DNA of 64,000 bases from Paramacrobiotus metropolitanus (Eukaryota > Tardigrada > Eutardigrada > Parachela > Macrobiotidae). A model generated the notes under the pieces. It was given only the letters and a program-made list of their open reading frames with translations, was not told the origin of the DNA and searched no databases. Positions 11,893 through 25,200 of this stretch are shown piece after piece (the stretch's first letter is position 1; each line of letters starts with the position of its first letter). Made by a program: the position numbers and the translations under genes. The stretch is from contig NW_026570263.1 in assembly GCF_019649055.1 (NCBI RefSeq), positions 744,001 to 808,000 on the forward strand, read 5' to 3'.

Positions 11893-14800
11893 TCACTTCC
11901 TCCAGGCGCGCAGGTTGTCCAGACGTCGCGAGACGGAGGCCATCCGGACGGAATGCGGGTTGGCCAGGATCAGCTCCACGAGCCAGTCCATCACGTGCGA
12001 CACGCGCCCGTTCACGCCGGGAAACTTGGGATCCGCGCAGCCGCTATACAACGAATTAATTATATATCACTGCATATTGCAGAGGTCACCGTTTGCTTAA
12101 TTAAGGCAACAAGACGCACGATATAATATTACCATATCTTGTAAAGGTCACCGGTTAATTAAGCCGTAACTTATAAATTAAGTAACTGATTAACTAAACG
12201 CGGTATATGACTACATCTGGAAAAGGTCACCAGTTAATTAGGCCGCAGCTGATCGATTAATTAACCAGTTAACCAGTTGCGGTATATGACTACATCTTGT
12301 AAAGCTCACAAGTTAATTAGGTCGCAGCTGATCGATTAATTAACCCGTTAACCAATTGCGGGATATGGCTACACATTGTAAAGGTCACCGGTTAATTACG
12401 GCTACAACACGCCCACGACTAAACAGTGTCAAGGTTTCTTAAGCCGCCTTACTAGGCCCACGAGACGACGCCGGTCAACTCGAAGCGCAGCGGATCCTCC
12501 GGCGTGCTGCACTGCAACGGCCCGCCGCTGTCGCCCTGACAACTGCAAAACAAAGACCACGTGACCACGGCCCGTACAACGGAAGATCTAACTATGGGAA
12601 CCTGTCGCCGATGTTCCGGGCGCAGAGCATATCGGGCGTGATGAGGCCGGCGTAGGCGCGATTGCACTGCTGCCGGTCGACGATCTTGACGTCCACCTGG
12701 CGCAGGGTGTTGCTGGTGGCGCGCAGGAGATTTCGACCCTGCCAGGTGTTGGGCCGGACGTCGCCCCAGCCCGTGATGTAGCAGCGCTTGTCCACCGGCG
12801 GATCGATGGGTGAGGGCAGGCAGATCGGCAGGATGTCGTTCTCATCGAAGAAGATCGGCTGTACAGTAATTAAAAATTTAGTTAATTGGACAATGCATTA
12901 TTTGGCACTTTCAGAGAAAGGCCAAGCAAGGCGGGTGCGTACCTTGGCGGTCTCCAACAAGCAGAAGTCGTAGGTGGTGGGATGGGTGTTGTATTTGGGA
13001 TGCATGGTCATGCGGCGCAACGTGTAATCGCGCTGGTTGGGTTCTATCTGCTGGTACAAATGGTGCTCACCCACGCGGACGCCCAGAATGTCCACACTAT
13101 GGTAAAGGTCACCACGTTGTGCTACTACCGCACCGGCTTATTGGCTGAATGCCGATAGAACTCACGTGTTGCCCTCGCAGCAGTGCGCCGCCGTCATAAC
13201 GTAGAAGTGGTCAATCTGCGTTCGAGACACCGCCCGTCAAATAGCTTTACAGTAAATGAAGGCGGGATTACTTACGATGGTGGCGCCGCATTCGAAGCGG
13301 CCGTACTTGAGCAGCACGGCCTGCCAGGGCCAGCTGTGCGGACGTGCCTGTACAACTGCTTTATCTGTTACCGGCTTCGTATATATTCCAATAACGGGAA
13401 GTTCACCTCGACGCCGTGGACGATCTTGTTGGTGGCGCTGATGTAGGGGCGGGTCTTGGCTTTGCCGCAGTCCTGCGGGCAGAATTCGTCCGTCCCATTG
13501 GGACAGTTAGCCACGCCTACACCAATCACCGTGCTTAATGTTTTTGGCGCAAAATGCGTTACCTTTCATATCTTACCGTCGCACATCATCCGCGGGTGGA
13601 AGGCGCAAAGGTCACCGGTGGGATCGTTGGGACAGCCGACGTATTCCGCGTTGCACGGCGCCACTGCATCAAAAACATCATTCGCACTTTGGCAAACCGA
13701 TTAAACTGCTATGCCGGAGCTAACCGTGAACGGTCAAATTGAATCCCGAATACTCGGTCGTGGCGTCGCTGACGAAGCGGATCTCCTGGCGGTGAAATGT
13801 TTTTCAGGGGAACGGTAAAGGTCACGCTTAAACATGCCTGCTCTTACCACGGAATTCCCATACGATCGGTATTGTTTCGGACCGTTCATTCCGTTATAAT
13901 ACTGCGTCTCGCCGCCTACAAAATGTTCATTACCGAATTATTATGGACAGGTCCCTTCTTAATTATCTTCGGTAACTGACAGAAATTTATTCCTGTTGTC
14001 TCCATTTCTGACAATAAATTCGCAGTAGTCTCTTATTCTCAGAAATTCTTACGGGAGAGATCGGTGATGGCCAGGTAATCAGTGAAGGCGCTCGGGTTGA
14101 AATCCACCCCGAACTCCATATCAAACGTCACAGCCGTAATCTACGAAAAAATGCAATTCCTAAGAACATTCCTGAACATTTGCGTTGTGTGATACTAGTC
14201 AGACAGCAATACCTCGATGGCGATGGACGGCGGCGCTGTGACGGTCCACTGACACTGCGTGTCGGGCGGGTAGCTGGCCGGGTGGTAGGGCGATACTATG
14301 CTGATAATCTCCCCCGGGAGAAGCGTTAGCTGCTGGTCCCGACAGGCCACTTCCGGTTTGGCCGTCGTCGGTGGGGGCAGCGTGGCCTGCTCGTCCGTGG
14401 CGTTGAACTGCAGCCGAAAGCCGGCACTATGTCATAACGATAGCAGCCAATCAGCGTCTTCCGCTCGTTTCGTTGGTTAGCGGTAAAACGACGTATACTA
14501 ACCCAGCCACACTTCCATCCGTGCCTATTAGCGAAGGACGCGATTATTTCATTTATTGATCACAACCGGAAGTCCACCTACAGAATTCGACGACGAGGGA
14601 AGAGCCGTTGAAGACCAACGACCCGGGCGACGTTTCCCCGCAAAACGGACCTAATGACAGGGGTGTGTTAGCAGCGAGCGCGGCAGTAAAGGTCAGCGCG
14701 CGCACCGGCGAGGTTGTTGTTCTGCAGGAGCTGGTCGAAGGCCGGTCCGTGGAAGTCCCAGGCGCAGACGTCGACGGCGGTGCGGTTGGGCGTGTAGAAG

Positions 14801-15262
14801 GTCAGCGTGTCCACGTAGCAGCCGCCGCTCTCCAGGGGGTAGCCCTCCAGGCCGAAGGCGCCCGCGAAGCTCACCAGGATGTTCTGCAAGCACATTACTC
14901 AGTATATATACATATATGCGCGCAGACAATTATTTTGTTGCCGCATAAAATTAAGCAATACTATGCATACTTTGCCTGGTGGCACGTTGATGATGAAGCG
15001 GCACTTGGCGCTGTTGGGGTAGCCGTGCTGCGGGTAGTCGTAGTACGGGGAGGCGATGACGCCGCTGGACAGGCTGATCACTTCCGGCGCTTTGCAGCCC
15101 AGTTCTGCGCCAACGATTCCATTAATCATCCCCATAGGCATCACTGAGTGGTCAAGCACAATTGCGGACGATTGTACTGTACCATTCCGACTCACCTCCG
15201 ACCGCGGCGGTCTTTCCCAGGAACAGCAAGACGACAAACAGCGCCAGTTTCCCCACGTCCAT
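11893..15262 (-). CDS. Secreted CUB-CUB-LDLa-trypsin serine protease
   Basis: Sixteen exons join in frame to 617 residues: 15262-15196, 15104-14971, 14883-14706, 14650-14578, 14426-14213, 14140-14053, 13915-13848, 13785-13725, 13663-13577, 13516-13407, 13347-13276, 13215-13166, 13096-12943, 12858-12602, 12542-12453 and 12043-11893. A signal peptide (about 1-20, core LFVVLLFLG) is followed by CUB 1 (about 25-160), a Pro/Thr linker, CUB 2 (about 176-294), an LDL-receptor class A repeat (about 296-343) and a trypsin domain. The activation site is K354|IVHG. The catalytic triad is complete: His395 (TAAHC), Asp444 (YDFCLLE) and Ser543 (GDSGGP). Asp537 at the base of the S1 pocket predicts cleavage after Arg/Lys; the usual Gly216 is Ala (SWAYGC). 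It is likely an extracellular zymogen in a proteolytic cascade. The physiological substrate is unknown. Confidence 0.9.
12060..12415. repeat. ~80-bp tandem repeat in the last protease intron, bearing AAGGTCACC words
   Basis: Four to five diverged units share GTAAAGGTCACCGGTTAATTA, then GCCGCAGCTGATCGATTAAT, then GCGGTATATGACTACATC. Each unit holds AAGGTCA or a variant, a consensus half-site for monomeric nuclear receptors (ERR / FTZ-F1 type). Whether it is bound is unknown. Confidence 0.7.
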
Positions 15263-16250
15263 GTTCGATGCTGGGATGATAATGTGTTCATACACAGCGA
15301 TACAGGCCGCAGTCAATTCCAGCTGGACAGTTTATTAATTACGACAACAGTGCCTGCTGCGGAAGCATGCAGTATATACAACTGCATTTCCCATTATAAT
15401 TATGCTCGTTGGCTTATGCGCAACTCTGAGGTTGTTATCCGTGTCGAGCACAGGCTTATCCAGACCCGATAAGCGCCGACAATGGGACAATGGTACGGCC
15501 TGTTTGAAGCAGCCTTCGCTACCGTGCATTCTACGCATTGTATTGTACACTGGACGCAGTACTGATATTTAGATAAGGCCTTATTCAAGATTACGTGACC
15601 AACTTCCGCCCAATTTGCATATCTGCCGTTTTACTGCCGTTGTCATTCAACTAGTAAATCAACAAGTACAGGGAGTGTTGCGTACTGGGCACATGATAAT
15701 ACGTACTTTGTGTAACGTCTAGGATCTCTTTTTTGTTTCAGCGGCTAAGTTTAGAGATTTGGCGTGGTAATGCTCAGTTGGTTTTGGCGACCGTCTCCTC
15801 ACGCACCAACTGGGATCAATATGTGAATATTATTTTTGTGACGCTGTCCACTATACTCAAGGTTAATAAAACTATAGACCGTCACGAATCTGGATTTAAG
15901 CGTAGCCAACTGTTAGTGTGTAACAGCATACGAACTATCTTTTTTATACTAGATGGACTTTTCATTTGGCCACAACCGATTAATCGCATACAATACAGAA
16001 AACACAATATAAGTATAACAAAACACTTTCGGTTTATCAGTTCCTTCCATACCCTCGTCAAAACGTTTGTTCTAAACTGTATCAACATACCTCAAATGTT
16101 AAGCCGTTTATCATAAAATGTGCCGACGGCATGATTTTGGCAGCAGATCTTATGTAATGATTTATATCATTACGAAAACATATCGAAGTTACAAAATTTA
16201 TTCGAAGCTCGTACCCGCGTCTTCGCAACAGTTTAGCCAAAACGTTAAAC
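15263..16250. other. Spacer with a minute RLE remnant
   Basis: Around 15737-15800 (+) the reading QRLSLEIWRGNAQLVLATV is recognisably the 3' end block of the RLE family (QRLSLEIQRGNAASVLGT in intact copies). Nothing else could be supported. Confidence 0.6.
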
Positions 16251-16289
16251 AGAAGCAAGCGCAATACAAGAAGAACAAAAGAACAAAAA

Positions 16290-18480
16290 CTTTGTCGGTC
16301 GACCGTCATGTAAGTAAACAATATCTCGCTTAGCAAGAAACAATTCCAGAAAAATAAAAAAAATAAACCAGCCAAATTCCAAGATTAGCACTACGACCGC
16401 CCATGTTAATTGCCAACAGTCCAGACACCGTCGCGGTTCTGGTTCATTGCTAATAACAATGTAAGATATTGCAGCTAAAGCGAAAGCTTTGTCGGTCGAC
16501 CGACATTGATCGCCTCGCCTCGCCACATAACCTAAAAAGCGATTTTGATCCATGTGTCGCCGATATAGAGCATCATAGCTTTTCTGCCGAACCTTGTTAA
16601 GTAATCAGTTATCAAGGCATAGTTTCTGTGCAAGGACATGATCGGTCGACCGACAAAAATTATCTTAAAAGCAAAAATCGCAAAAAAAAGCAAAAATCCT
16701 TCGAAACAAAAAACAAACTGCTCCAGTTTACCTAGTTGGAGGCAGAACGTTAACGACAAAATACCTGACACTGCCCACGCGGTGGCTGCATCACTTTTGC
16801 TGCCGACCACGCTCACATAACCTAAAAAGCGATTTTGATCCATGTGTCGCCGATATAGAGCATCAAAGCTTTTTTGCCGAACCTTGTTAAGTAATCAGTT
16901 ATCAAAGGCATAGTTTCTGTGCAAGGACATGATCGGTCGACCGACAAGAATTATTCTTAAAAGCAAAAATCGCAAAAAGGAAGCAAAAATCCTTCGAAAC
17001 AAAAAACAAACTGCTCCAGTTCACCTAGTTGGAGGCAGAACGTTAACGACAAATACCTGACACTGCCCACGCGGTGGCAGCATTACTTTTGCTGCCGACC
17101 ACGCTCACCGTAGGCTACTTTCATGCTGTTTCTGATTGGCTGCATGGCAGTTTCAGTGCTCATCGCAAGTTCACGTTCGGAGCCGTTGCGCCCAAGCTGA
17201 TTTTGACAGCAAGTTTTGGTAATGACAATTCCCGACTTTTTTATCTGTGCTTTTAAAATGGTTTCTGGTATTTTGTTTGAATCATTGACGTTTTTGGTTT
17301 TATGGCTGTCGACAGCTAAATTTTATTTCAAAACGTTTAAAAAACACTGCTAGTGTTGAAATTTATGCGTGACAGTGATTTATGCGTGGCACTGTCACGC
17401 ACGACATGCTTATGGATATAAGTGCAACGTTCGACACAGTCTGCAATGATGCGAGGACCCACAGCGATTTTGGACCAGTTCTAGGGTAAAACCTTATCGA
17501 AAAGCTTCCAGTTTAAACGTCATAAAGATAACACGTGTCTAACTATTGTGTGCGTTTTTATTTCCAGATTCTTGGGAGGCTCTGCTTAGATGGACAATTG
17601 TGCATGAGGACATGCAGTAAAGCAACAGGTAATGCAATTGTGTAGTAGAGCGCTATTTTCAGCTGCAAAACGATAAAACAAATTTCGATTCAAGGGAACA
17701 TTAGTCGTTTTTTGTTACCTTAAACATAGGAAGCGAGCAGAAACTAAATATTTTACTAAAGAAGTTTTCCCTAGGTATTTTGAAGTGCAAGAGGGACAAC
17801 TTTAACGTATTAAAATTTGAGTTGATTTAAGAATTTTTTATTGCTTATTTGCATGTCGACATGCATATGTCTTTCTTATCGCTTATTTGCATGTCGAGAT
17901 GCCTGTTTCAAAAGGTGCAGTCAGTGCGTAATTGGTAATTTGGTGGTGCGTATATGAAGTGTCCATAACTTGTTTTTGCCATTTTTCTGATTCTTTTTCA
18001 AATAATAAATTTTTAAAAAATAATAAATGAATTTAATGCGTTGTTCCTGCACTGTCCTAACCATTGCAGTTGGCTCATAAAACAATACAGAATGTTTATG
18101 TCAAAGTGTCGATTTTTCCATTCGCTTTATTTATTGGCCAAATGCTCCGTTAACAAAAACAGAAATTTTTAATTTAGGATTTTTTGTTTGAAAATTGCAT
18201 GTCGACATGCACAGCAATTTTGTTGCCCCAACACGCAGCGCTTTTCTATAAGGAATGACCGTTTTTGAATGCAGTAAATCTGGAATGCAGCATCTGTTTC
18301 GTTTAAGTAAAACTTGAATGCAATTGTTGTGCATCTAAAAATATCATATTGTAAGTAAGATAACCATGCTGATGGTTTAAAATTTAAATGTTTTGCAGGG
18401 CAGGTGAAGTATTGCATTCCAGGTCCCTTGCCAGACGCGAATTCACTGAAAAGTGCGTGGATGTCGACATCCATGATTGT
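16290..18480. repeat. Cluster of palindromes centred on GTCGAC
   Basis: Palindromes: CGGTCGACCG (16296-16305), GTCGGTCGACCGAC (16491-16504), TCGGTCGACCGA (16642-16653 and 16933-16944), GCTGTCGACAGC (17305-17316), TGCATGTCGACATGCA (17850-17865 and 18196-18211) and TGGATGTCGACATCCA (18458-18473). A near-palindrome lies near 17889. All share a GTCGAC core with different matching flanks. Between them the sequence is AT-rich and gene-free. Confidence 0.75.
16525..17104. repeat. Tandem duplication, 2 x 290 bp
   Basis: The unit 16525-16814 is repeated head-to-tail at 16815-17104. The match starts at ACATAACCTAAAAAGCGATT in both units and differs by a few substitutions and indels. Each unit includes one TCGGTCGACCGA palindrome. 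No coding content is evident. Confidence 0.85.
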
Positions 18481-18840
18481 CCTTGTCATCGCGGCGACGA
18501 TTAACTTGTTATGCATTTAGTCGCTAATGCTGTCATGCTGGCTCTTTTGAAATTTCTATCGCTCTTGTCAGTTTTCCGTTTATGCTTCTGGCGCATTATC
18601 CAAATCGAGTTTTTACATAATTATGTTGGTGTTTTCATGAGAAATTATGTCTCGGATGTTGGTTTTTTGTGTAAAACTAGTTATGTGGAACATGCCAAAA
18701 TAAATACAAAATGGTATCTGATATCCATATCTAGATGTTTCATATTTGTAAGTTTAATATAAAAAAGGAGGTAATCCCTAATATCTAAAGCTAATTCAAA
18801 AGTAATTATTAAACTATATGATATTTCTGACTATATATAT
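17105..18840. other. AT-rich gene-free stretch
   Basis: Apart from the palindromes listed separately I see no gene. The open frames here are short, lysine/phenylalanine-rich and unlike known proteins. Confidence 0.5.
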
Positions 18841-18849
18841 ATATAGTGC

Positions 18850-19075
18850 CCCACTGCCCAGCACCGACGCCGCATTCGGCATTCCCCCGTTGTATTTCCA
18901 TCAACAAGAGCTGCCGTAGAAACTCACGCGAGCGTGCTTCTCCGGCGTGCTGCCGTAGTCCTTTACCCAGCTCCTTGACGATAGCAATTGCCGACGGTCC
19001 CCATGGCCCATGGGGATAAAAATGTTGCGGCCATTCAGACAGAAATGCAGTCTGGATTTCTTTTCCGCGGCTTGC
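18850..19075 (-). mobile_element. RLE-family 3' fragment (copy 4)
   Basis: Encodes YPHGPWGPSAIAIVKELGKG and FLRQLLLMEIQRGNAE, the last ~70 residues of the RLE protein, then degenerates. It sits directly downstream of the F-box 1 gene on the same strand. Confidence 0.7.
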
Positions 19076-19200
19076 ACACATCCACACAACTATCATTGTG
19101 TAGATGTATAATTAATTACAGTGGCATTATCACAAAACAAATCATAGGGCGTTGCCGGTAAAACCCGTGCGCAGTCGCACTGCGCAGTTGCAGTAATGTC

Positions 19201-22200
19201 TCATCCGTTGTAAACCTCGGCGATGCCCCACAGTGCCATGTTGCTGAGTTGGCGGATGTCGACACTTCGCAAGTCGGCATCATCGCGCGCATACGCATGC
19301 CGACTGCCATCTGGATGGAATCCGCTGTACCTGCGTATGAAGCAGGCACTATACAGATAAGAAGCGCTGCGCCGTTTCCCAAGGGAATTAAGAAAAAAGG
19401 CACACCAATACGTACGCTGCTTGCAGGTATGTACATTGTACGTACGTGCATACTTGATACGCGTGCATGTTGTAAACCTGTATCATATTTTATTATTATT
19501 TTATTTTATTATTATCATAGTTTATGCAGAAAAGTACACGTCATTGTATTAGCGTCAACTTGCTTGTTTATGAAGCGACGGATGTGGTACCAGTCGTCTG
19601 GGTAGGGGAGGCTGCGGCACCAGCGAGCGTGCACCGCCGCCACTTTGGCGTGAACGGCGGCGCTGGCCGGGGGAAAGGCCCGCTCCATGGCCCACATGAA
19701 GCGCCGGCGGACCGGCTCCCAGTCGTCTGCGTCCCGCCAGTGACAGATGAATCGCGGTATGATGATCAGCGTCGCATCCAGAACGGACGGTTGCTGTACA
19801 TGTCCAAGCACTAGCGAATTCGAGTGGGAACCAAAGTCCCAACAGGACCTGCACTTGTTAATAAAGCGCTTTTCTTGGTTTGGTTGCCGCCAGTTCTGCA
19901 GCTCCCCTCTCATCTCGATAAACAAATCCGTCCCGCGCATCTCCAGCCCATCGAGCATCAGTTGGTCACAATGGTCCAGGAAGCGCAATAGTAGATTGGG
20001 TTCCGGGGACATCAGACAGAAGGATTTCAATACCAGGAACGGCAGCTGGATGCGCATAACTTCCAACAACTTCTCCACATACCACAGCATGTGCCAGTTA
20101 AACGGATCCCCCTCCCAGTCATGGGCGCGTGCGATGAGGGTGACACTCCGCGTTTTGGGCGTGATGACCCGGCTCAGTAGCATCGCGAAGCGGCAACAGT
20201 AGTTATGGTCACCGCACTGTGTGCTTGTACTTTGCAGATTATCTGCTAAAACACTGATGTGTTGCGCCGTGCGGGGATCGCCCAGTATCGCTTGCCACAA
20301 TGCACACACTCTGCAGAACAGATGGATACAAGATTTAGCAACGCGCAGCTGCTTTATGAGGTGTGATTTGGTCTAGACGCAGACTTGCACCTTTAATGGA
20401 GGAAACCGATCACCACACATAATACAGTTACCTATCTACGAGAAGTAGCCTACTCCACTTCAGTTTTAAAGGTTTCTCCAGCAAAGGAATGAGATTTTCT
20501 TAAAACTACAGAGAAACGTTCACTCTACGCTAAATTCTCTTTAAGATGGTGGGTTAAGCATTATTTTAGAACATATCCTTGAATTTAGGCGCATTATTTT
20601 ATCTGCAAGATTGCCGGTTCACCTTGGCCCACATTAAGCGCTCTGCCTGTTTGCATTATAAATACACTGCGCAACACTCGTAGGAGCAGGCATGACACAA
20701 ATTTCTTGCTTCTGCGGATACAGACATCTTCACGTCCCAGCATCAATTATCATTGCATAAGAGTGGAGTATGTAGCATTAAAATTTTCGAAAGTTCTTGT
20801 TAGTCACTGCGTAGCACACATATGCAAATGAAAAGAGGTTCATGGATTTTAGTTTCTCAACAAAGCTTACTTTACGTGGTAGTTGGTACTATTATATTTT
20901 CGAATAAACTGGAAAACCGATAAATTATTCATACCTGAACGTTCTGTAAGGTTTTAGTGCTCGCAGTACCGGTATTGAGCAGTGCTTATTCGCTGCACAT
21001 ATCTGCGCGGAAGCAGAAGCGAATGTGCAGTGTTCTGTCGTAATTGATTGTTTTTTTCTACCGCGGTGCAAATTTTGCAGTTATTCTAAATTAATTTATT
21101 TGAAATGTATTTAATGGAAGGAAGACTAACCAGAGCACTACTTCCTTCACCAAATTCAGAAAATCTAAGTTTTAAAAAAAAGGTGGGAGATTACTGTGGT
21201 ATATTAAAAAATATTGTCACTTCCGCCTCACTTGCAAAGGTTGATCGTCAAACGTAGCTGAACAAATATTTAAAAATGTGAATGGGTGCACAACATTACA
21301 TAGCACAGTACATACTGTTACTATGAAGTTGAGTATGAACTATTGGCATTTACCATAATAATTATTATTTTAATTTTGGGACGACCGAATTTTTGGACTT
21401 TCACTTCAAGCAGACATAACTCAAAAAGCGCTTATAGTCGCCCTTTTTTCATTGCGATGAAGTGGGGGATCATGAATTCGCATTGTAATAGTAAGTATGC
21501 TATGTACTCATTCAATTGTTGTTTTATAAAAATAGTAAGTGATTACAGAATATGTTATCGTACTATTGTGCCCGAAGATTGCCCCCGACGAGCGGTCTGA
21601 TGTTGAGCTATGCTGGGAAGAACGTACAGGAAAGAGTGCACCTGCGATAGAAGACCGGAGCAACCAACGCTTGTGGTCGGATATGCTGACTGCCGGGAAA
21701 CTGGAAGTGGAAGCTTTAAAAGAGAGCGCCGACGTTATTGCCTCTGCTCGTCTGTTGGCTGCCTCTGCTAGGGATGCCAGTGCCTGGTTGTTTGCATTGC
21801 CGGTCGCCAGCCTTGGCACACTGGTGGACGATGCCGGTCTGCGGATCGCTGTTGCTTTGCGGATGGGTGCGCCTATTTGTAAGGAGCTTAAAAGTCGGTG
21901 TGCTGAAATGGTTGATACACGCCGGTTACATGGATTGTCGTGCGTCAAAAGCCAAGGAAGGTTCAGGAGGCATGCGAGTTTGGATAGCGTGATTCAGCGT
22001 AGCCTGGGATCAGCAAAGGTGCCGACAATCTTGGAGCCTCCCGGACTGTGCAGACGGGACGGGAAGCGGCCAGACGGCTTATCACTCTTCCCATGGAGAA
22101 ATGGCCTCCCTCTGATATGGGATGAGACAGTTTGTGACACATTCGCTACTTCGTATATAGCTGGCTGTGCAGAAGCAGCGGGATCGGCTGCTGAAGACGC

Positions 22201-25200
22201 GGAAGTGCGGAAGCGAAATCTCTATGCCGAACTCACTGATCGGCATTTTTTCCAGCCAGTGGCACTCGAAACTATGGGAAGTTGTGGCGAAAGTACCCGC
22301 CAGTTCATCAATGAAGTCGGCCGGAGAAGCGCGCGCTGTTCAGTATTTGTGGCAACGTATAAGTGTGGGAATTCAGCGCGGAAACGCGGCTTCTGTCCTG
22401 GGGACGGTCGGGTGTTCTCGAGAGTTAGAAGAGTTATTTTTCTTATTCTGATTACTGGGTATTTAGTTTGAATGTAAATGGCATTGGCTTGTACAAGTTG
22501 ATAATAAAGACAATATGTTATAAAACAATTTTTTATCAGATGCTGTAATATACAGTTCATGTTGCGAATGCCGGTTGCAGCATAATGCATTGTACCACAC
22601 ATGTCAATGCAAGCTAGCCAGTGGCCACTGCTGCATGTTCCTACGATGTGATATGGTGGCGCTTACAAGTCAGAAGTAGCATTTCGACTTGCTTTAGCCC
22701 GTATTAGGTATTACCGTATTAGTACTGTACGAGTAATATTCGGAAATTTCGGGTAGCTATAGCTAACCCAGAATGTCATGCTCCTTCTGTCATGCTGTTT
22801 ACTGTCATGCTCCTTCTCTGCCGGTAGACACGCTCGCCATGGCGGGCTAAACAGTATTGTCTGCCGATCATTAGTTTCGGCGGGTATCCCAGCGAAGCTC
22901 GAGCCCCGCGGCACATCCCACACGTCCGATCGTCGCCCGGACGGGTGCACGACGTTCGCCTGGAAACGTGGCATGTGTTTAGCTTGGGACGTCACTTGCG
23001 TCGACACTGTCGCCCCATCGCATATCAAGTCCACTTCGGCATCCGCGGGATCCGCCGCTGCCCAAGCCGAAGACAGGAAGACCAGTCTGTACGCATACCT
23101 CGATGGCAGATACATTTTCGCGCCGTTAGCCTTCGAAACACTCGGACCATGGGGCAAGTCGGCATCCGCTCTAGTGAAGGAAATCGGCAAGCGACTGCAG
23201 CAGCACACTGGTGAACCTCGATCACACGAATTTCTACGCCAGCGTCTGTCTATCGAAATTCAACGGGGAAATGCGGTGTCCGTTTTTGGAACTATGGATG
23301 TAACGGACAACTTAAGAGAAATTTTCCTGTTATAATCATTTTTGGTTTATTAACAAAATTTGGAGTGTGACTGACTTGTGCTAATAAAGACACTCCCAAA
23401 TTCAGACACCAGACTTGCTGCGCCATGGCAGTACAGGATGTTTGAGTAGGCCTTATTGTTTTGTAATGTACAGATACTCGTACAGTCGTACAGAACGGTC
23501 ATGCAGGTAAAATAAAATACAATTGCTACATTGCTTAAGCTGTTGCTGCAATACAGTTTCTTCATTGTATTTGTACCGTATGGCATGAGCTTGCGAATGT
23601 AGGTCCAGAACTTCCAGGATCTCCGTCAAGAGTACGAGTGGCAGACGGCGCAAGGTAGCCTCAGCACTGCCAGGAGTGCCGGCATCGATGGCTTCTTTGT
23701 CAGTACTACCGCGTCCGCTTTCAGTACGCATACAGCGCGGATATCCTTCAAATCATCAACGACAATAAATTAATTTCAACGCCTATAAAAGTAATCCTAT
23801 GCCAAACATTTACAAGCACCTTTCAACAACCACTTCCAGATGATATATATAGTATAATGCACTCTGCTTGCATATAAAGGCGTAAATGTGTTTTATTACA
23901 GAATAATAAGTATTTAAGTTTTCTTGTCTAATAGAATATACTATAAAGAAAATTGGTTACATCGGCAAATTGTCGAGGACCCTGGTTACGTAGTTAGTAT
24001 TCATATAATTACTGTATATATTTATATACGTGACAAATGTATGTATGTGTGGCAGTGTTACATGGTGAACCATCAGTACTGTTACACGGCAAATACAGTG
24101 TATCATCACAGTCGGGCATCCAGCAAGGTGATCCCCTCAGCCCCCTTCTGTACTGCTTTGCAACTATCGGACCACACCAACGCCTGAAGTCAAAGTTGAA
24201 AGAGAGCTTTCTGGACGATGATGCGCTGGGCGGAGACCGTGAGGATGTTTTTAACGACCTCTGCTCCCTTCAGGAAGCGCTACCAGAACGCGGGCTAGCG
24301 CTTAAATATAGCGAAATGCGAGCTGATGGTGATCGGAGAAGAAGAACGCCAAATTGTGTATGACGCATTTCTCCATGCCTATCCGGCAGACCTGCAATGT
24401 CCCCAGCTGAAGGATCTGCATTACCTCGGTGCACCACTCCACGATGATGCTGTTTGGGGCGCACTCGTCAGTGCTACAGAGGCTTTCGGACGGTTGACGG
24501 AGCGCCTAAATCTAATACCTGCCCATCAGGCCCTATATCTGCTGCGGGTCCCGGCTCCAAAAAATTTCGTTTTTTGCAGGAAGACAAAGTAACTCTTGGG
24601 TACACTGAAAAAAAATATTTCCATCGGCCATGGTTGAGTGGGCGTGGCCAAACTTAAATTCCAGTGGTAATACATACAGTACTTTACTATGTATTAAAGG
24701 AATACCGTAATAGTGTACTGTACCATGTCAGAGGTTTTCAAAAATACGTATACGGTGATCGGTAGTCAGATCATTTTCATAATTCTTTTAAAAACTACTA
24801 CTGTCAAATAAACCACCGAGAAAAATTACATATTATAGTATCAGTGTGGTATGTATTGGCCTATTGGGAAAACGGAATACGTCCCGCGGTATTAGACTAT
24901 TATACAGACGTTGGGTCAAATACAGTAGGCGTTCTCACTACTCGGTAGCTTCACAATTTTTTGATTTCTTCTCGATTACTAACACAACTATTTTTTAGGA
25001 CGATTAGACACGATCGGACTGCTGAAATCGCTTATGCCAATCTCCTAACGTATTACGCTACACTGATACGGTATTCCCAACGCATAGATAGTGCTGTACG
25101 TATTTATGCCACAGGAATTAGGTTTAGCCACGCCCACTTAACCATGGCCGATGATAATATTTTTTTAAGTATACCCAAAGGTTACTGTGTCTTCCTGCAA

